This document shows positions 34,155-44,657 of a stretch of 64,000 bases of DNA, piece by piece. Where the stretch lies: positions 2,480,001 to 2,544,000 of the forward strand of contig WWBZ02000016.1 of assembly GCA_011503125.2 (NCBI GenBank), written 5' to 3'. A program made the translations under genes and the position numbers. The stretch comes from Botryosphaeria dothidea (lineage: Eukaryota; Ascomycota; Dothideomycetes; Botryosphaeriales; Botryosphaeriaceae). Every line of letters begins with the position of its first letter. Position 1 is the first letter of the stretch. Under the pieces are notes generated by a model. It did not search any database and had not been told where the DNA came from. It saw only the letters and a program-made list of their open reading frames with translations.

Positions 34155-37100
34155 CTAGTTGGGGGGCAACATCTTCAAGTCCTCTAGCACCCGTGCCGCG
34201 ACCGTGATGGCCTCGTCCGGCAGTCCTACAGCGCTGGGGTCAACATGGCCCAGACACAGCTGCACTGAAACCCACCCCGTGCAGTGACCCCGGATTGCGA
34301 CTTACCAGCAACTTGCGCAACCTTGAGTGCATGAGATTTCCTGTTAATTCCTTTTCTCAACCGATGCACGTACGCGAACGCGCCGTCGTTTCCCTCCTCG
34401 ACGTCTGTACAATAGCAACCTAACTTCTCGAAATCCTTAGTCATGTCAGCCAGCCTGTGAAAGTGCGTCGCGAAAAGCGCCCTGCAGCGATTGACGTGGT
34501 AGAGATGATGCAGGCATGCATAGCCGACGGCGATGCCATCTTCGGGAGTGGTGCCCCGGCCAACTTCGTCCATAATGACCTTCACAAAATCCCGTGTTAA
34601 CCAGAATTCCACTTATTTGTCAATCGGCAACATCGGAGGCACGTACGAATGAGCGGGGTGTGGCCTGCTTCAGGATCTCGGCTGTTTCGAGCATTTCCAC
34701 CATAAAGGTCGATTGATCTTGGTAAAGATTATCGGCGGAACCAACCTGCAAGATAAGTTAGCTATTGTAATGAGCCGGACGGCTGGGTCTGACTCTGCTG
34801 AAAATCTTGTCCACAAGCCCAATTTCCGCGTATTCTGCAGGCACAAAAGACCCTGTTTGAGCCAGAATGGAAATCAATGCGTTCTGTCTCAAAAATGTGC
34901 TTTTCCCCGCCATATTGGGGCTACCTGAACGTTAGAGGAAAAAGCATATACGAACTTTTGTGGAGAGAAACTTGCCCAGTGATCAGCAAGATCCGCTCGT
35001 TGTCGCCGACGTTGCAGCTATTAGAGGTAAAGTTTCTGCCTTGCTCCAGCAGGCCGGTTTCGACCACCGGATGCCTGCCGCCGACGATCTTATGAGCAGT
35101 CCTATCACGTTCAGTATTTCCAAGCTGATCGAGATCGCCAGAGTGAACATACCCGTGGTTCAGCTTCGGGCGGACAAGCCCTCGCTCTTCCGCCAGCGTA
35201 GCAAAGGAGCACGCCACGTCCAGCTCGTCAAGAACGGCGGCGTTGCGTCGCAGCTTGACCAGATTCCGAACAACGTCCGCTCGAAGCTCGCCAAACACCC
35301 GTTGCTCCTCCGAACGGATGCGTAGTCTTGCCTCATCCATCTGGTTCCCCAGTCTAGTCCATTCAGGGACGTGATACGAGCTGGTCGATTTGCTCGAGCT
35401 GACACTCCGAGCTGACTCCAGATTGGCTATGCTCCCACTCTTGCCTTTGATATGGACAATGTGCCCAAGTCCGGGGGTCCACCGCAAGGTCAGCCCTGGT
35501 GCTCCTGGGGCCATCAGTTAGCGCCCGTAGTCCAGTTACGGAAAGCCAAGTCAGCCAAACCTGTTGCCTCTCGCAGGCGGACACCAAGATCATCCTTCTG
35601 TTGGGCTATTTTATCCAGTTCTTCATGCAGTCTTGTCAATGTTGCACTCGCACTTAGGATTGTCAGCCGACGCGTGACGCACCACGAGGCTCTCGAAATC
35701 ATCCCTTACCTACGACGCATGATCCAGACGTCCGGCAGACCCGTATCAACGGCCTTGCTTCCTCCCAGCTTACCATTCTGTTTAGCTTTGGCTCGTTTTG
35801 CAAGGCTTCCGGATTTGACCTCTTCGCCTTCTTCGGCGAGGACCTCGACCGCAAGACCCGCCATAGCCGCCGCCTCGTCATCTTCCATACGGTGTTGTTC
35901 CGAGAGGCCCTCCTCGTCGATGGCGTTCAGGATCCGCTTTGAAAGGCGGGCCGGACCGGCCAATGACAGGCGGCGGACCAGCCCGTCAAAGGATGCTTCC
36001 CGGCCTGTTTCATTCTCAAGAAGTCGTGCAACGTCCTGGGTAATTTGGATTGTCTTCGACAGCTCCAGAAGATCGTCCGCATCTCCTCGGCCTATCGAGA
36101 ACTTCTGAACAAGGCGCCACGTGTCGAAGGTCCGACGCAGAAGCGCAATAAGGTTCTGGCGTAGTGCCACATTCTCGATCAAACCGGCCACGAGATCCAG
36201 TCGTTCATTTATGATGTCAAGGGACATGGATGGAGAAACTTTCCCACTATCAGTTCGTGACCACATTGGTGCTATCGAAATCCTTACCGAGTCTCTGCGT
36301 CAGCAGCCTTGTGCCACTCTTCGTGACGGTCTTCCGGATGGAATGCAGGAGGCTCCCCTCAAGCTTGCCCTCCCGCAAGGTACTTCGCAGTTCGAGTGCC
36401 CTGAGGGTATTCTTGTCGATGCTCATGAACTCATCTGCCTCGCGCCGCACCAGTGGCTGCAAAGCAATGCTTGATCCCTGGAGCTGAGTGCGTACGTAGC
36501 CCAGAAGGAAGGCTGCAGCACCTAGCTCGGAGAGTGGAAAGGCCGATGTGTTACACCCAGGCACAGCCCTCTTGACCGCTTGCCCGTAGTTGTCTGGGAA
36601 ATTGCTGCCTAGCTCCGGCTGATGGAAGGTGATGACGTGGCGGTCTTCCTTCAGAATATCGACGAGTCTCGAATCACCGCGCTCCTCGAAGGCACTGTCC
36701 AGAACGACCTCACGAGGTCCGATGAGGGCCACAGATGATGAGAGGCCGGCCATGGTTGTGCTTTGGGTGAAGAACTCGCCACTGGACATATCGAGCCATG
36801 AAAGACCAATTTCCGGAGGCTCCGACTCATGCGCAGAGGGCGCAGGTGGCCGCACGTGAATGCTTAGACAGTAGTTGTTCTCCCAAGGATCGATGAACTT
36901 CTCGTCTATCAGAGTACCTGGGGTGATGATACGAGAGACCTTGCGGTCAAACAACAGGCCGCCGGATTTCAGCTTGGCAGAAGGGTCGTTGCGGAACTCC
37001 TCGCTAATGGCAACGTACTTGTTCAGATCTTGGACGAGGAGTTTGAGGAAGCGATCAAGCTGGAAGTACGGGAAACCGGCCTGTCAAAAACATGAGATAT

Positions 37101-37647
37101 AGGAACGCATGCTCAATAAGACCCAAACCAACCATCGGCACAGGTCCCAACCCCGGCCGGGACCTTCTCATCGACACCTTGAGATTCAAAAGAGGGCCAT
37201 ATTCCTCGGCATGCTCAAAATACATCTACCTTTCCAGTCAGTACAGTGCACCGTCACACCCCAACTGGCCTTGAAGCACACCTCGTAAAAGTTGCCAATT
37301 CGAGTCAATAGCACGCAATGGTCGAATTTACGCATGTTGTTTCGGACTTGCTGCAAGACCGTTGGGTATGCAGGGCCGGCATCCTCATCCGGGTCTTCCA
37401 ACGGCACGCCACTGATAAGACCCTGCGGCAGGTCCTTGACTTCCAAGGTAGACGTCTTCTTGCCCCTCGCAAACAGTCTGGTGCCGGCGGAAGGAAGGAA
37501 AGCTCCTGCCGACGCGACTCGCGTGCGTAAGCTCGACGCGACGGAGCGCGTCTGCACCGTGCGTGGAGACGGACGACCAGCGGAACATGTCAAAGAGATC
37601 AAACGACGGGATGCGAAGCCATTGGGAAGCGGGGGGCGCAAGCCCAT
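34155..37647 (-). CDS. MSH1: Mitochondrial DNA mismatch repair ATPase Msh1 (MutS family)
   Basis: MutS homologue maintaining mitochondrial DNA. I trace eleven exons and ten introns, all keeping frame. The N-terminus from 37647 is Arg/Ser-rich with no acids for about 60 residues (mitochondrial presequence). The mismatch-binding domain I has RIGNFYE joined to [10 protein letters not shown], the Phe-x-Glu motif of MutS. Connector, lever and clamp domains follow ([37 protein letters not shown]). The C-terminal ATPase has [14 protein letters not shown], Walker A PNMAGKST, Walker B/signature [15 protein letters not shown] and ATHFHRL. One junction, after LLITG, uses a GC donor. The end [22 protein letters not shown] is normal for the family. 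Confidence 0.93.
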
Positions 37648-37869
37648 GGCTCGAAAACGAAGGACGAAAAGGGAGTGTGAGTGGAAAGGGCGCATATAAG
37701 AGAAGGGCAGGCGTGCTGCGATGGTTCCTGGCAGGCAGACAGCGGCATTCCGGGGCGAGTCGGCAGCGCGCGCGATGATGTCGATTATCCGCCAGAAAAG
37801 TCCCATCAACCCCACCACCGCGGGGAGCTCGCAGCTACACACATCCCGCCCTCGTCCATCGCCGTCACC
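37648..37869. promoter_or_regulatory. Divergent promoter, MSH1 / HEM12
   Basis: Only 222 bp separate the two start codons. The genes serve mtDNA repair and haem synthesis, so shared regulation linked to respiration is possible but not shown. Confidence 0.45.
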
Positions 37870-39130
37870 ATGCCCCAATTCGAGCCTCTGCAGAATGACC
37901 TGCTTCTCCGAACTGCCAGGGGTGAGCCGCTGCAACACGTAACCCCAATTGGCCCTCCAGTATGCTGAGAATGCCCCCGCAGGCGAACAGGTCGAGCGTG
38001 CCCCCATGTGGGTGATGCGCCAGGGTAAGGGGATTCATTGACCGCACTCTCAGGCCCTCGCTGACCCTTTCCGCGTCTAGCCGGCCGCTACCTGCCCGAG
38101 TACCATGAAGCCAAGGGCAAACACGACTTCTTCGAATGCTGTCGTTCGCCCGAGATCGCCTCGACCCTGACCCTGCAGCCCATTGAGCGCTTCGCAAGCT
38201 TAATCGACGCCGCCATCATCTTTTCCGATATCCTCGTCATTCCGCAAGCTATGGGCATGGAGGTCGTCATGGTCGACAAGAAGGGACCACATTTCCCAGA
38301 TCCCCTCCGCTCTCCGGCTGATCAACAGTACAAAGACATCATGGCCCGGTCCGTCGATGTGAAGAAGGAGTTGTCGTACGTCTACAATGCCATCACCCTG
38401 ACCCGCAAGAAGCTTGCCGGCCGCGTGCCGCTGCTTGGTTTCTGCGGGGCTCCGTGGACCCTACTCAGCTACATGGTCGAGGGCGGCGGCAGCAAGATGT
38501 TCAAGGAAGTCAAGACGTGGATCTACAAGTATCCCGATGCCACCAAAGCGCTGCTTCAGAAGATCGCTGAGCTTTGTGTCGACTATCTCGCTGAGCAAGT
38601 CATCGCTGGCGCACAGATGATTCAGGTCTTTGATTCCTGGGCTGGAGAGCTGTCGCCCGCTACCTTCAAGGTTTTCTCGCTGCCCTACCTGAATCACATT
38701 GCCGACAACCTGCCAAAACGCCTCAAAGAGCTCGGCCAAGAACCAGTCCCCATGACTGTGTTTGCGAAGGGTGCCTGGTACGCACTGGACGACCTCTGTG
38801 ACACTAATTACAACGTAATTGGCCTGGATTGGCTACACGACCCTGCTGAGGCATACCGTGTCGCTCAAGCAAAGGGCAAGGTGGTTCAGGGTAATGCGGA
38901 CCCCGGCGTCCTTTACGGCAGCAGAGAAGCCATCACCGCGACCGTGGAGACCATGGTGCGTGGGTTCGGCGGTGGGAAGCAAGGCTGGATTGCCAACCTG
39001 GGCCACGGTAATGAATCTACATTTCATGAATAGCGCTCATGTCACTCACTCAATCACAGGTATCACTCCTTTTGTAAAGCCTGATGACTTAAAGTTTTAC
39101 TTTGAGGAGATTCACCGCTGCTGCCGGTAG
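37870..39130 (+). CDS. HEM12: Uroporphyrinogen decarboxylase
   Basis: Cytosolic fifth enzyme of haem synthesis, decarboxylating uroporphyrinogen III to coproporphyrinogen III. Exons 37870..37921, 37983..38024, 38081..39007 and 39060..39130; 1092 nt, 363 residues. UROD signature 1, APMWVMRQAGRYLPEY, is assembled from two short exons plus exon 3; signature 2 is GFCGAPWTLLSYMVEGGG. The conserved substrate-pocket region IFSDILVIPQAMGM (with the essential Asp) and the tail GITPFVKPDDLKFYFEEIH are present. The frame read through intron 3 would stop early at HGNESTFHE. Confidence 0.96.
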
Positions 39131-39688
39131 ACAGCAACGCACGAGGGCCATATAGGCTTCCAAATATCAAAAATTATCCGGACAATTCATTCCGTAACTT
39201 TCTTGTTCGCATCTGCCACAAGCCAATGGTGATGTGTTCAGAGCCATCATGTGCCTTCACCAACTTGGTTGTCCATTCCTCACTTCTCTAGAGTCCCTAC
39301 TACTAAGCCTCGGTTATTCTTCCACGCACGTCTTTTGGAATACCATAAAGCACGTACAACTACACTCATCGTCAAAATTTCCGTAGATTCATATTCATAT
39401 CTTGGGCATTCAGTATCAACTATCTAATTCACCATTTGCATATGGCGGCATCGACGATGATAGACATTATCATGGTAGGAGCAGTCATAGTTGCAGCGGC
39501 TAGATTTCTTGTCGTCAGGCTGGCTACCTGCAATGCTTCGTGCTCTTGCAAATTGACTTATCAATCAGCTCTTTTCAGGATCCCCTCAAGAACAAAAAAG
39601 ATCTGGCTAATGGCCCTCTGGAATTAGTGTCTTCCTGTGGATCAGCGACGAAATACCATCAGGTTAGTTAAAAGAAGGTCAGATTGCT
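39131..39688. other. 3' flank of HEM12
   Basis: AT-richer spacer. A 63-codon frame near 39,436 has no supporting signal. Confidence 0.4.
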
Positions 39689-40279
39689 TTGCCTATGCCT
39701 GTTTCTGGCTGGAATGATAGCGTTTCAAGATATACAATGGCCAGGAGCACTGATATTTCGTTTGAATCAACGCATCTCTTCGTGATCGACGTCTCGTTGT
39801 GTGCACCGGATTTCTTTGGGGCCCCGCACCAAAATAGCACAAACAGCGGACACGCTTGCCTTTACTCTCCAAGATGTCTCCTATACGTCGTCGCCACGCG
39901 CTGTGGCGTAATTTGTGTTCTGCCCAACGCTTGCCTTCTTCGCGGCCACCTCCACGCCGCCTTCGACCAGCCCAAGTTCATGATTGTTCCCAAAATTACT
40001 CCAACCGATGCCATCTGCGCCATCAACGCCCGTTCCACCGAATCACGTCGCGGATATCATAACCCACCGCTGCAGTTTCCGTCGGCTGCGGCGGCCGAGT
40101 TCCTGCTGGCTCGCTTTGTCTGGCCAATCCTCAGGTTGATCGAGGCGTTCCTACGGCGCCAGGTGCTCCGGAAACCATTGCTGTCCTCCAGCGAAGAACC
40201 CGGTTATACTGACCCTGAGCAGTATGCTCGCTACATCCTTTCGGGCGCACGCTCACGAAGCGCTAGAAAGAAGTCTTAA
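39689..40279 (+). CDS. Orphan open frame, 196 residues, doubtful
   Basis: A continuous ATG-to-stop frame in otherwise gene-poor DNA. The second half reads like protein (FLLARFVWPILRLIEAFLRR, then PGYTDPEQYARYILSGARSRS); the first half is less convincing and could include a missed intron or a later start. No family is recognised. It lies at the edge of the retroelement island and could be a lineage-specific gene or chance. Confidence 0.3.
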   Translation: MPMPVSGWNDSVSRYTMARSTDISFESTHLFVIDVSLCAPDFFGAPHQNSTNSGHACLYSPRCLLYVVATRCGVICVLPNACLLRGHLHAAFDQPKFMIVPKITPTDAICAINARSTESRRGYHNPPLQFPSAAAAEFLLARFVWPILRLIEAFLRRQVLRKPLLSSSEEPGYTDPEQYARYILSGARSRSARKKS

Positions 40280-40901
40280 TAAAGATCGGCCACCGCTTTA
40301 ACGAGGAGTTGGGTCCGAAAGAGAATAGCTAGGTCAACTACTCTGGCCACTCTGAGAGTATAGAAGGATGAGATGAGGATGACAGCCATGATCATGGCGC
40401 CGTGCTGGACGTAATCACTTATATGTGTAGTCCTGCACTTTAATTGCCATTCTTCTCGCTGGAGCAACTGCTCCTGCCGCCCCGCAGCGGCACTCGCTCT
40501 GTTACCCGACACCTGCTGCATCGGATCTGCAATGGAGAACCAGCGGCTGTCGAGAATACTACGGCGCAACCACCGCTTATTCTCGGACTACTTCCATCTT
40601 GTCTTCTGCGGAGCGGATCACAAGCACGAGTAAGTCCTTAGCCGAAGATATCGGACCCGTGTGGAAGTCGCTTATTTGTATGAATTGGGCGCTCAAGTAG
40701 CAGTTCCGGCAACGCGGTGAATGGCCATCTCTCGGGCTCAGGGTCACGAGAAAAGGACTGTACACTTCAAGCGGGCTTGGTGAGTTCATCTGGTAAAGAA
40801 GCACAGACGAGGGCTTTGTCATTTATAATTTATACACCCCGTCGGTCTCAGCACACCATGAGGAGACTCCATTCCAAGCTCATCTATAAACTCGCAGCTC
40901 C
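40280..40901. other. Spacer 3' of the secreted-protein gene
   Basis: Two short minus-strand frames (82 and 97 codons, in different frames) were considered and not accepted. The second contains a hydrophobic stretch (MIMAVILISSFYTLRVARVV) but has no ATG of its own. Nothing is recognised. Confidence 0.35.
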
Positions 40902-41310
40902 CTAGCCTGATGTATAAGGAAAATACCATTTGGGACAGCTGACATCCACAGCTTGACATGGCCCTTGTATCGGTAGGTTGTAGCCTGAAGTGATAGCGAC
41001 GACGTACTGACGGATACATTTACAGATATCCTCATTAGCGTAAATCACAGCTGACCCATAGTACTTGTTTGGCCAGAGTGTGTTAAGCTGCCTACACTTG
41101 ACGAGGCATGTTTCGATATCGCGAACGGCTCCAAGCTCATGGATCTATTAAAAATTCAGTTTTGGCCGATGGCTTCATCCTACGAGCACGTGTACTTACG
41201 AGATCAGCAGGCATCTGTCGGCATGCGTTTGAGTATCCGCTACAGTCAGAGCTAGACTGTGTAAATGCCGAAGAGGAAAATAGCATAATAAGTAGGATAA
41301 AGAAGTTCAT
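40902..41310 (-). CDS. Small secreted cysteine-rich protein (candidate effector)
   Basis: Two exons, 41310..41200 and 41144..40902, joined by a 55-nt GTAAGT..TAG intron; 354 nt, 117 residues. The N-terminus MNFFILLIMLFSSSAFTQ is a textbook signal peptide, cleaved probably after about residue 18. The mature part of about 99 residues has eight cysteines (in SDC, NAC, ETC, VKC, DIC, CKC, GPC and VSC contexts), enough for four disulfides, and no membrane segment or known domain that I recognise; spacing such as ETCLVKC and DICKCI is vaguely PAN/WSC-like. The exon 2 frame is open for 80 codons in AT-rich DNA. An LTR with a TATA box pointing this way ends 325 bp upstream. A role in host interaction or antagonism is inference from these general features only. 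Confidence 0.72.
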
Positions 41311-41635
41311 GTCGATTAGTGGGTAAAAAATGAGTAAAGTGGTTTAGAGAAAATAATGGAACACTTGAGCGGATATCGTACGGGTTTTTATCTTCATTTT
41401 TAATATAAGCGCTGACTTGCTTACTACTTTAGTCTTCAATAAAGCGAAAAGAATAAATAAAATTGAGAGTATAATCTTCTTTCTTTTGATATGTAACGAG
41501 CGGGCCTCTGCCTCTAAGGATCCAAACACCAAAGAGGGAGAAAACCTGTCGAAGGGTTTTCCTTGAGTGGGTACAAGAAGAGGTACGCGAGGAGCGAGTA
41601 GACGACTGAAGACTAAGCACTGCGTGCGAAGGCCT
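41311..41635. other. Upstream region of the secreted-protein gene
   Basis: AT-rich sequence between the candidate gene and the LTR. On the minus strand it is a partly open frame without recognisable gag or pol; it may be the truncated internal part of the retroelement, now serving as promoter. Confidence 0.4.
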
Positions 41636-41986
41636 TGTTACCAATAGAGTCCAAATTCTATTGTTGAAGTTGACCACGAAGGTCAAAGCTATCTAAGGAG
41701 TGTGGTTTATATACACGTAGGAGAGTGTCAACAATCTGTTATTGATCTGTTTGATCTGTTTGATCTGTGCTGTCCGTTAGACAGGAGCGTGCGGATCAGA
41801 CAGATCAATGTTGTTTTGATCTTTTTGATCTGTTCTTTGATGCCTGAGGCATGCGGGATCAAAGGAATCAATTTCTTGGCATCACGTGATGAACGTGACC
41901 TGTGGTGGGTCTTTACGGCGCGTGTCTGCGCCCCGCTTGCTTCTTCTCTCACCCTATCCCGACTCTGTGAAGGCTGTGCCGTAACA
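41636..41986 (-). mobile_element. LTR-like sequence (351 bp, TGTTAC..GTAACA)
   Basis: The unit begins TGTTAC and ends GTAACA, a 6-bp inverted terminal repeat of the TG..CA class. On the minus strand it carries a TATATAAA box about 70 bp before its 3' end, as in LTR promoters. It contains a GATCTGTTT tandem repeat. No matching target duplication flanks it, so it is either a truncated element or a rearranged solo LTR. The family is uncertain. Confidence 0.5.
41745..41768. repeat. GATCTGTTT short tandem repeat
   Basis: About three direct copies of GATCTGTTT inside the LTR-like unit; related GATCTGTT and GATCTTTTT units follow to 41,840. Coordinates are approximate. Confidence 0.6.
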
Positions 41987-42200
41987 TGATAGCTTTTAAA
42001 TTATACTTTAATTTTTTTTTCCTAAGATTTATTATAGTTTTTATTACAAAAACATCCGTATTGCTCACAACCTACTTACCTATCCGGACAAGTTAATAAT
42101 GATAATAATAAGGAATTTATAGACCGTCCTAGCCGCCGAAGGCAGCTATGCGGCATGCGGCCGGCTCTACTGCGCCCGCTAGGCCCATTTAAGCCGAAAC
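41987..42200. other. AT-rich block followed by abrupt GC-rich block
   Basis: 41,987-42,125 is extremely AT-rich; 42,126-42,200 switches to GC-rich sequence. This looks like a junction between insertions; no gene. Confidence 0.45.
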
Positions 42201-42768
42201 GAGGTAGTGGACCATGTTTTGTCTACTCGCCATCTGCATTGGTCCTATCTTGGCATATGCGGTGCTCAAACAGGACATGCAAGGTGCGACTGGGATCATG
42301 AGTATCTAACCTGCAGTCATGACCATGGTCGGGATGGTCATGATGTTTTTCCAGCAGGAAGAAGGCTGAGTCCCAGTTGGAGTCATGTCGGATCCATTTT
42401 ACAGAAGCAATTGCCGAACCGAGCAGGCACGATGAACTTGAGGTTTGAGAGCAAGGTTGGCAAAGGAGATTCACTCTGATACCATGTTGAGTCTTTGCTG
42501 GTGGATTTGGTTGGACCGGGCACTCATACATATTACTTTAACCGAACAGAGCAAGAACGCCGGATGGCCCTCTCATCTGGTGTAGACAGCAACCCTGCAC
42601 ATGCAGGCTGAGCCCTGCTGTGGGTGTTATTGGTGGCGAATGGTAGGACACAGACCAGGGTTAAAACCAGACCACAAACTGAAGATGATTCCAATCATAC
42701 CTCGGTCTTTCTGCTTCATCTTATATTTTCTAGTTGCGGAAGTCGTATACCTTAGTCCTTTATCAACA
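42201..42768 (-). mobile_element. Ty1/copia-type retrotransposon remnant with primer-binding site and 5' LTR
   Basis: On the minus strand, an LTR running 42768..42485 (284 bp, TGTTGA..TCAACA, 6-bp inverted ends) is followed immediately by TGGTATCAGAG, the initiator-Met-tRNA primer-binding site typical of copia elements. The internal region continues to about 42,200 and is then lost; no gag or pol remains. The LTR ends 38 bp from the stop codon of the neighbouring RNA methyltransferase gene. Confidence 0.65.
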
Positions 42769-42806
42769 TTTGTTGAGGCTCTGTTCTTTATCGGGGGTCT
42801 CTCAAC

Positions 42807-44132
42807 CTATTCTTTTCCTCCATACTCTATACCTTTATACTCGCACCGCAAAAGTGGGCCCGAAGCCGTAGTTAGGTTAGCTTCAAAATAGGCCTTCCTG
42901 GGCACCTTAGTGATGACGCAAAAGAACAATGGGCCCCATTGCCCTCCACCTTGAAGATCCGGCACCGCAATCCTACCAAAACGTGTCTCCTCCGACAGCC
43001 TCTCTAAAGCCTCATCCGCGGTGTCTGCTCCCCTCTTCTTCCTCTCCTTTCCTAACTCAAACTTCACATCCCACGGCAACCCGAGCTTCTTCCTTTCCTT
43101 CTCCAAAGCGGCCAACATCTTTTCCACCACACCGTCATTCTCTCCGCTCTCAATCGAACAGGTCGAATACACGACCCTCCCGCCCATTTTCACCGCCCGC
43201 AACGCCGTCATCAAGATCTCCGCCTGCGACTTTGCCAGAGCTTTCGAGCTCCCTTTCCGCCATCGCGCCATTTCGTCCGCGATGCGTCCGCTCGCCGCGG
43301 CCTTGACGTGCGCGTGGATGATGTGGCGCTCCGACGAGCACGGGGCATCCAGCAGGACCTTGTCATAGCCACCGGCGCCGAGAGGCAGCTGCATTACCAC
43401 GCGCGTATCCGCCGCATCCAAGCGCAGCACACGGATGGCGTTGGTACTGAATAGGGTGCCCGGGAGGTAAGCGCGTAGGTTGACGGCGAGGCGTTTGCTG
43501 CGGGACGCGTCGACTTCGTTGGAGTGGAGGCATCCTTCAAGTGCTTCTGTTGCTAACGAGGATGCAGAAGCATGCAGTTGCTGAAAGATCATCTGGGCCA
43601 GGGCGACGGATTTGCCGCCCGGAGCGGCGCAGAGGTCGAGGACGCGGTCGCCTGGTTGGACGTCCAGCATGTGGACGGCAAGAGCGGATGCGGCGTCCAT
43701 GTTCCAATGAGACATGAGCTGTCTTGCTGGGTCCGACGGAGTAGAAACAGCTTGCGGGGGAGGGAAGACGAATGTCTCATCTTTGGTGTCCTTATTAGTG
43801 CCCCCATCTTCTGTTCCGGTTGTTGTGGGATGTATCCGCTCCAGAAGTAATATCCGGGGAGCTGCTACGGCAGCTTCGGGCTGGGAATCTGACGGAAGTT
43901 TAGGAAGCTGAATTGGCCGTAGCTCCTCTGAGGAGACGGCCGAAAGAACCTTGTCAAGTTCGGAACGGGGGACATACTGATTCACAAGCACGGCGTAGCG
44001 GGTGGGTTTGGCGAGGGCGGGATAGAGTGAGTTGTGCCACCTCTCATTGCCCCAGTTTGCGGGAGACGCATAGCTCGAATGGAATGCCGCTACTGTTGCG
44101 TCAAGGTGCTTGCGATCAGCCTTCGTTGGCAT
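42807..44132 (-). CDS. NOL1/NOP2/Sun-family RNA m5C methyltransferase
   Basis: SAM-dependent RNA cytosine-5 methyltransferase related to RsmB and NSUN. It shows the SAM-binding DLCAAPGGKSVALAQ, motif IV DAPCSSERH with the Pro-Cys pair, and motif VI STCSIESGENDGVVE with the nucleophilic Cys. The first ATG in frame is at 44132 (441 residues); the frame is open upstream to about 44,230 but without an ATG, so a short 5' exon cannot be excluded. The N-terminal segment WHNSLYPALAKPTRYAVLVN resembles NSUN3/NSUN4-like fungal proteins. It may act on rRNA or tRNA, possibly mitochondrial. The C-terminus is basic and lies next to a retroelement LTR. Confidence 0.85.
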   Translation of the reverse strand: MPTKADRKHLDATVAAFHSSYASPANWGNERWHNSLYPALAKPTRYAVLVNQYVPRSELDKVLSAVSSEELRPIQLPKLPSDSQPEAAVAAPRILLLERIHPTTTGTEDGGTNKDTKDETFVFPPPQAVSTPSDPARQLMSHWNMDAASALAVHMLDVQPGDRVLDLCAAPGGKSVALAQMIFQQLHASASSLATEALEGCLHSNEVDASRSKRLAVNLRAYLPGTLFSTNAIRVLRLDAADTRVVMQLPLGAGGYDKVLLDAPCSSERHIIHAHVKAAASGRIADEMARWRKGSSKALAKSQAEILMTALRAVKMGGRVVYSTCSIESGENDGVVEKMLAALEKERKKLGLPWDVKFELGKERKKRGADTADEALERLSEETRFGRIAVPDLQGGGQWGPLFFCVITKVPRKAYFEANLTTASGPLLRCEYKGIEYGGKE

Positions 44133-44657
44133 AATGGGCGCCCAAACGGGTGTGCAGAATTTTTGCAAAGCCAAATTCAGTGGCTTCGTCGATGCTCCTA
44201 ATGAATATCGATGAAGTTGCTGCTTTCTCCTTCAAACCCGTGGAAGTCTTTCGGCAGGGACATTTGATTTAGTCAAGTGCTGGGACAGCGAAGTTAATAG
44301 GCAGTGACGGGGTATAGAGTGAAGAGTGAATGCTCGAGAGCTGCGTCTCGCTTAGCTGTCGCTCACGCGGGACGGCGAGAGGGATGTGCCGAATGACATG
44401 CGCAAACCGAGAAGGATTATGCATTGCTCCAAGCAACATTCATGAAAATCTTTTAGTCCCACTGCTGTATGTGATAATGTAGTGTGAGAATGGAGGTTGC
44501 TTGAACAAGATGTCCTGGCCGCTGGGAGAGCGCTGGATTGCGGAGCTTGCGGCAGCTTTTAATCAGCCCGCCGCCCTCGGCTAAGCGTGGCCTAAGCTGC
44601 CCTGCCCGGGCTCCCTTCTGTTTATCGACGCCGACTTCCACCTCCCACCGCGCAACG
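44133..44657. promoter_or_regulatory. Divergent promoter, RNA methyltransferase / LCL3
   Basis: A 525-bp spacer between divergent start codons; no distinctive motif. Confidence 0.4.

Noticed and set aside
40276..40822. Two minus-strand frames that might be exons of a membrane protein
   Set aside because: They are in different frames, the second begins at TTG, and I could not find a splice junction giving a convincing product.
41726..41768. Repeated GATCTG as a transcription-factor site array
   Set aside because: It lies inside an LTR-like unit and fits a tandem repeat of that element better than an independent regulatory array.
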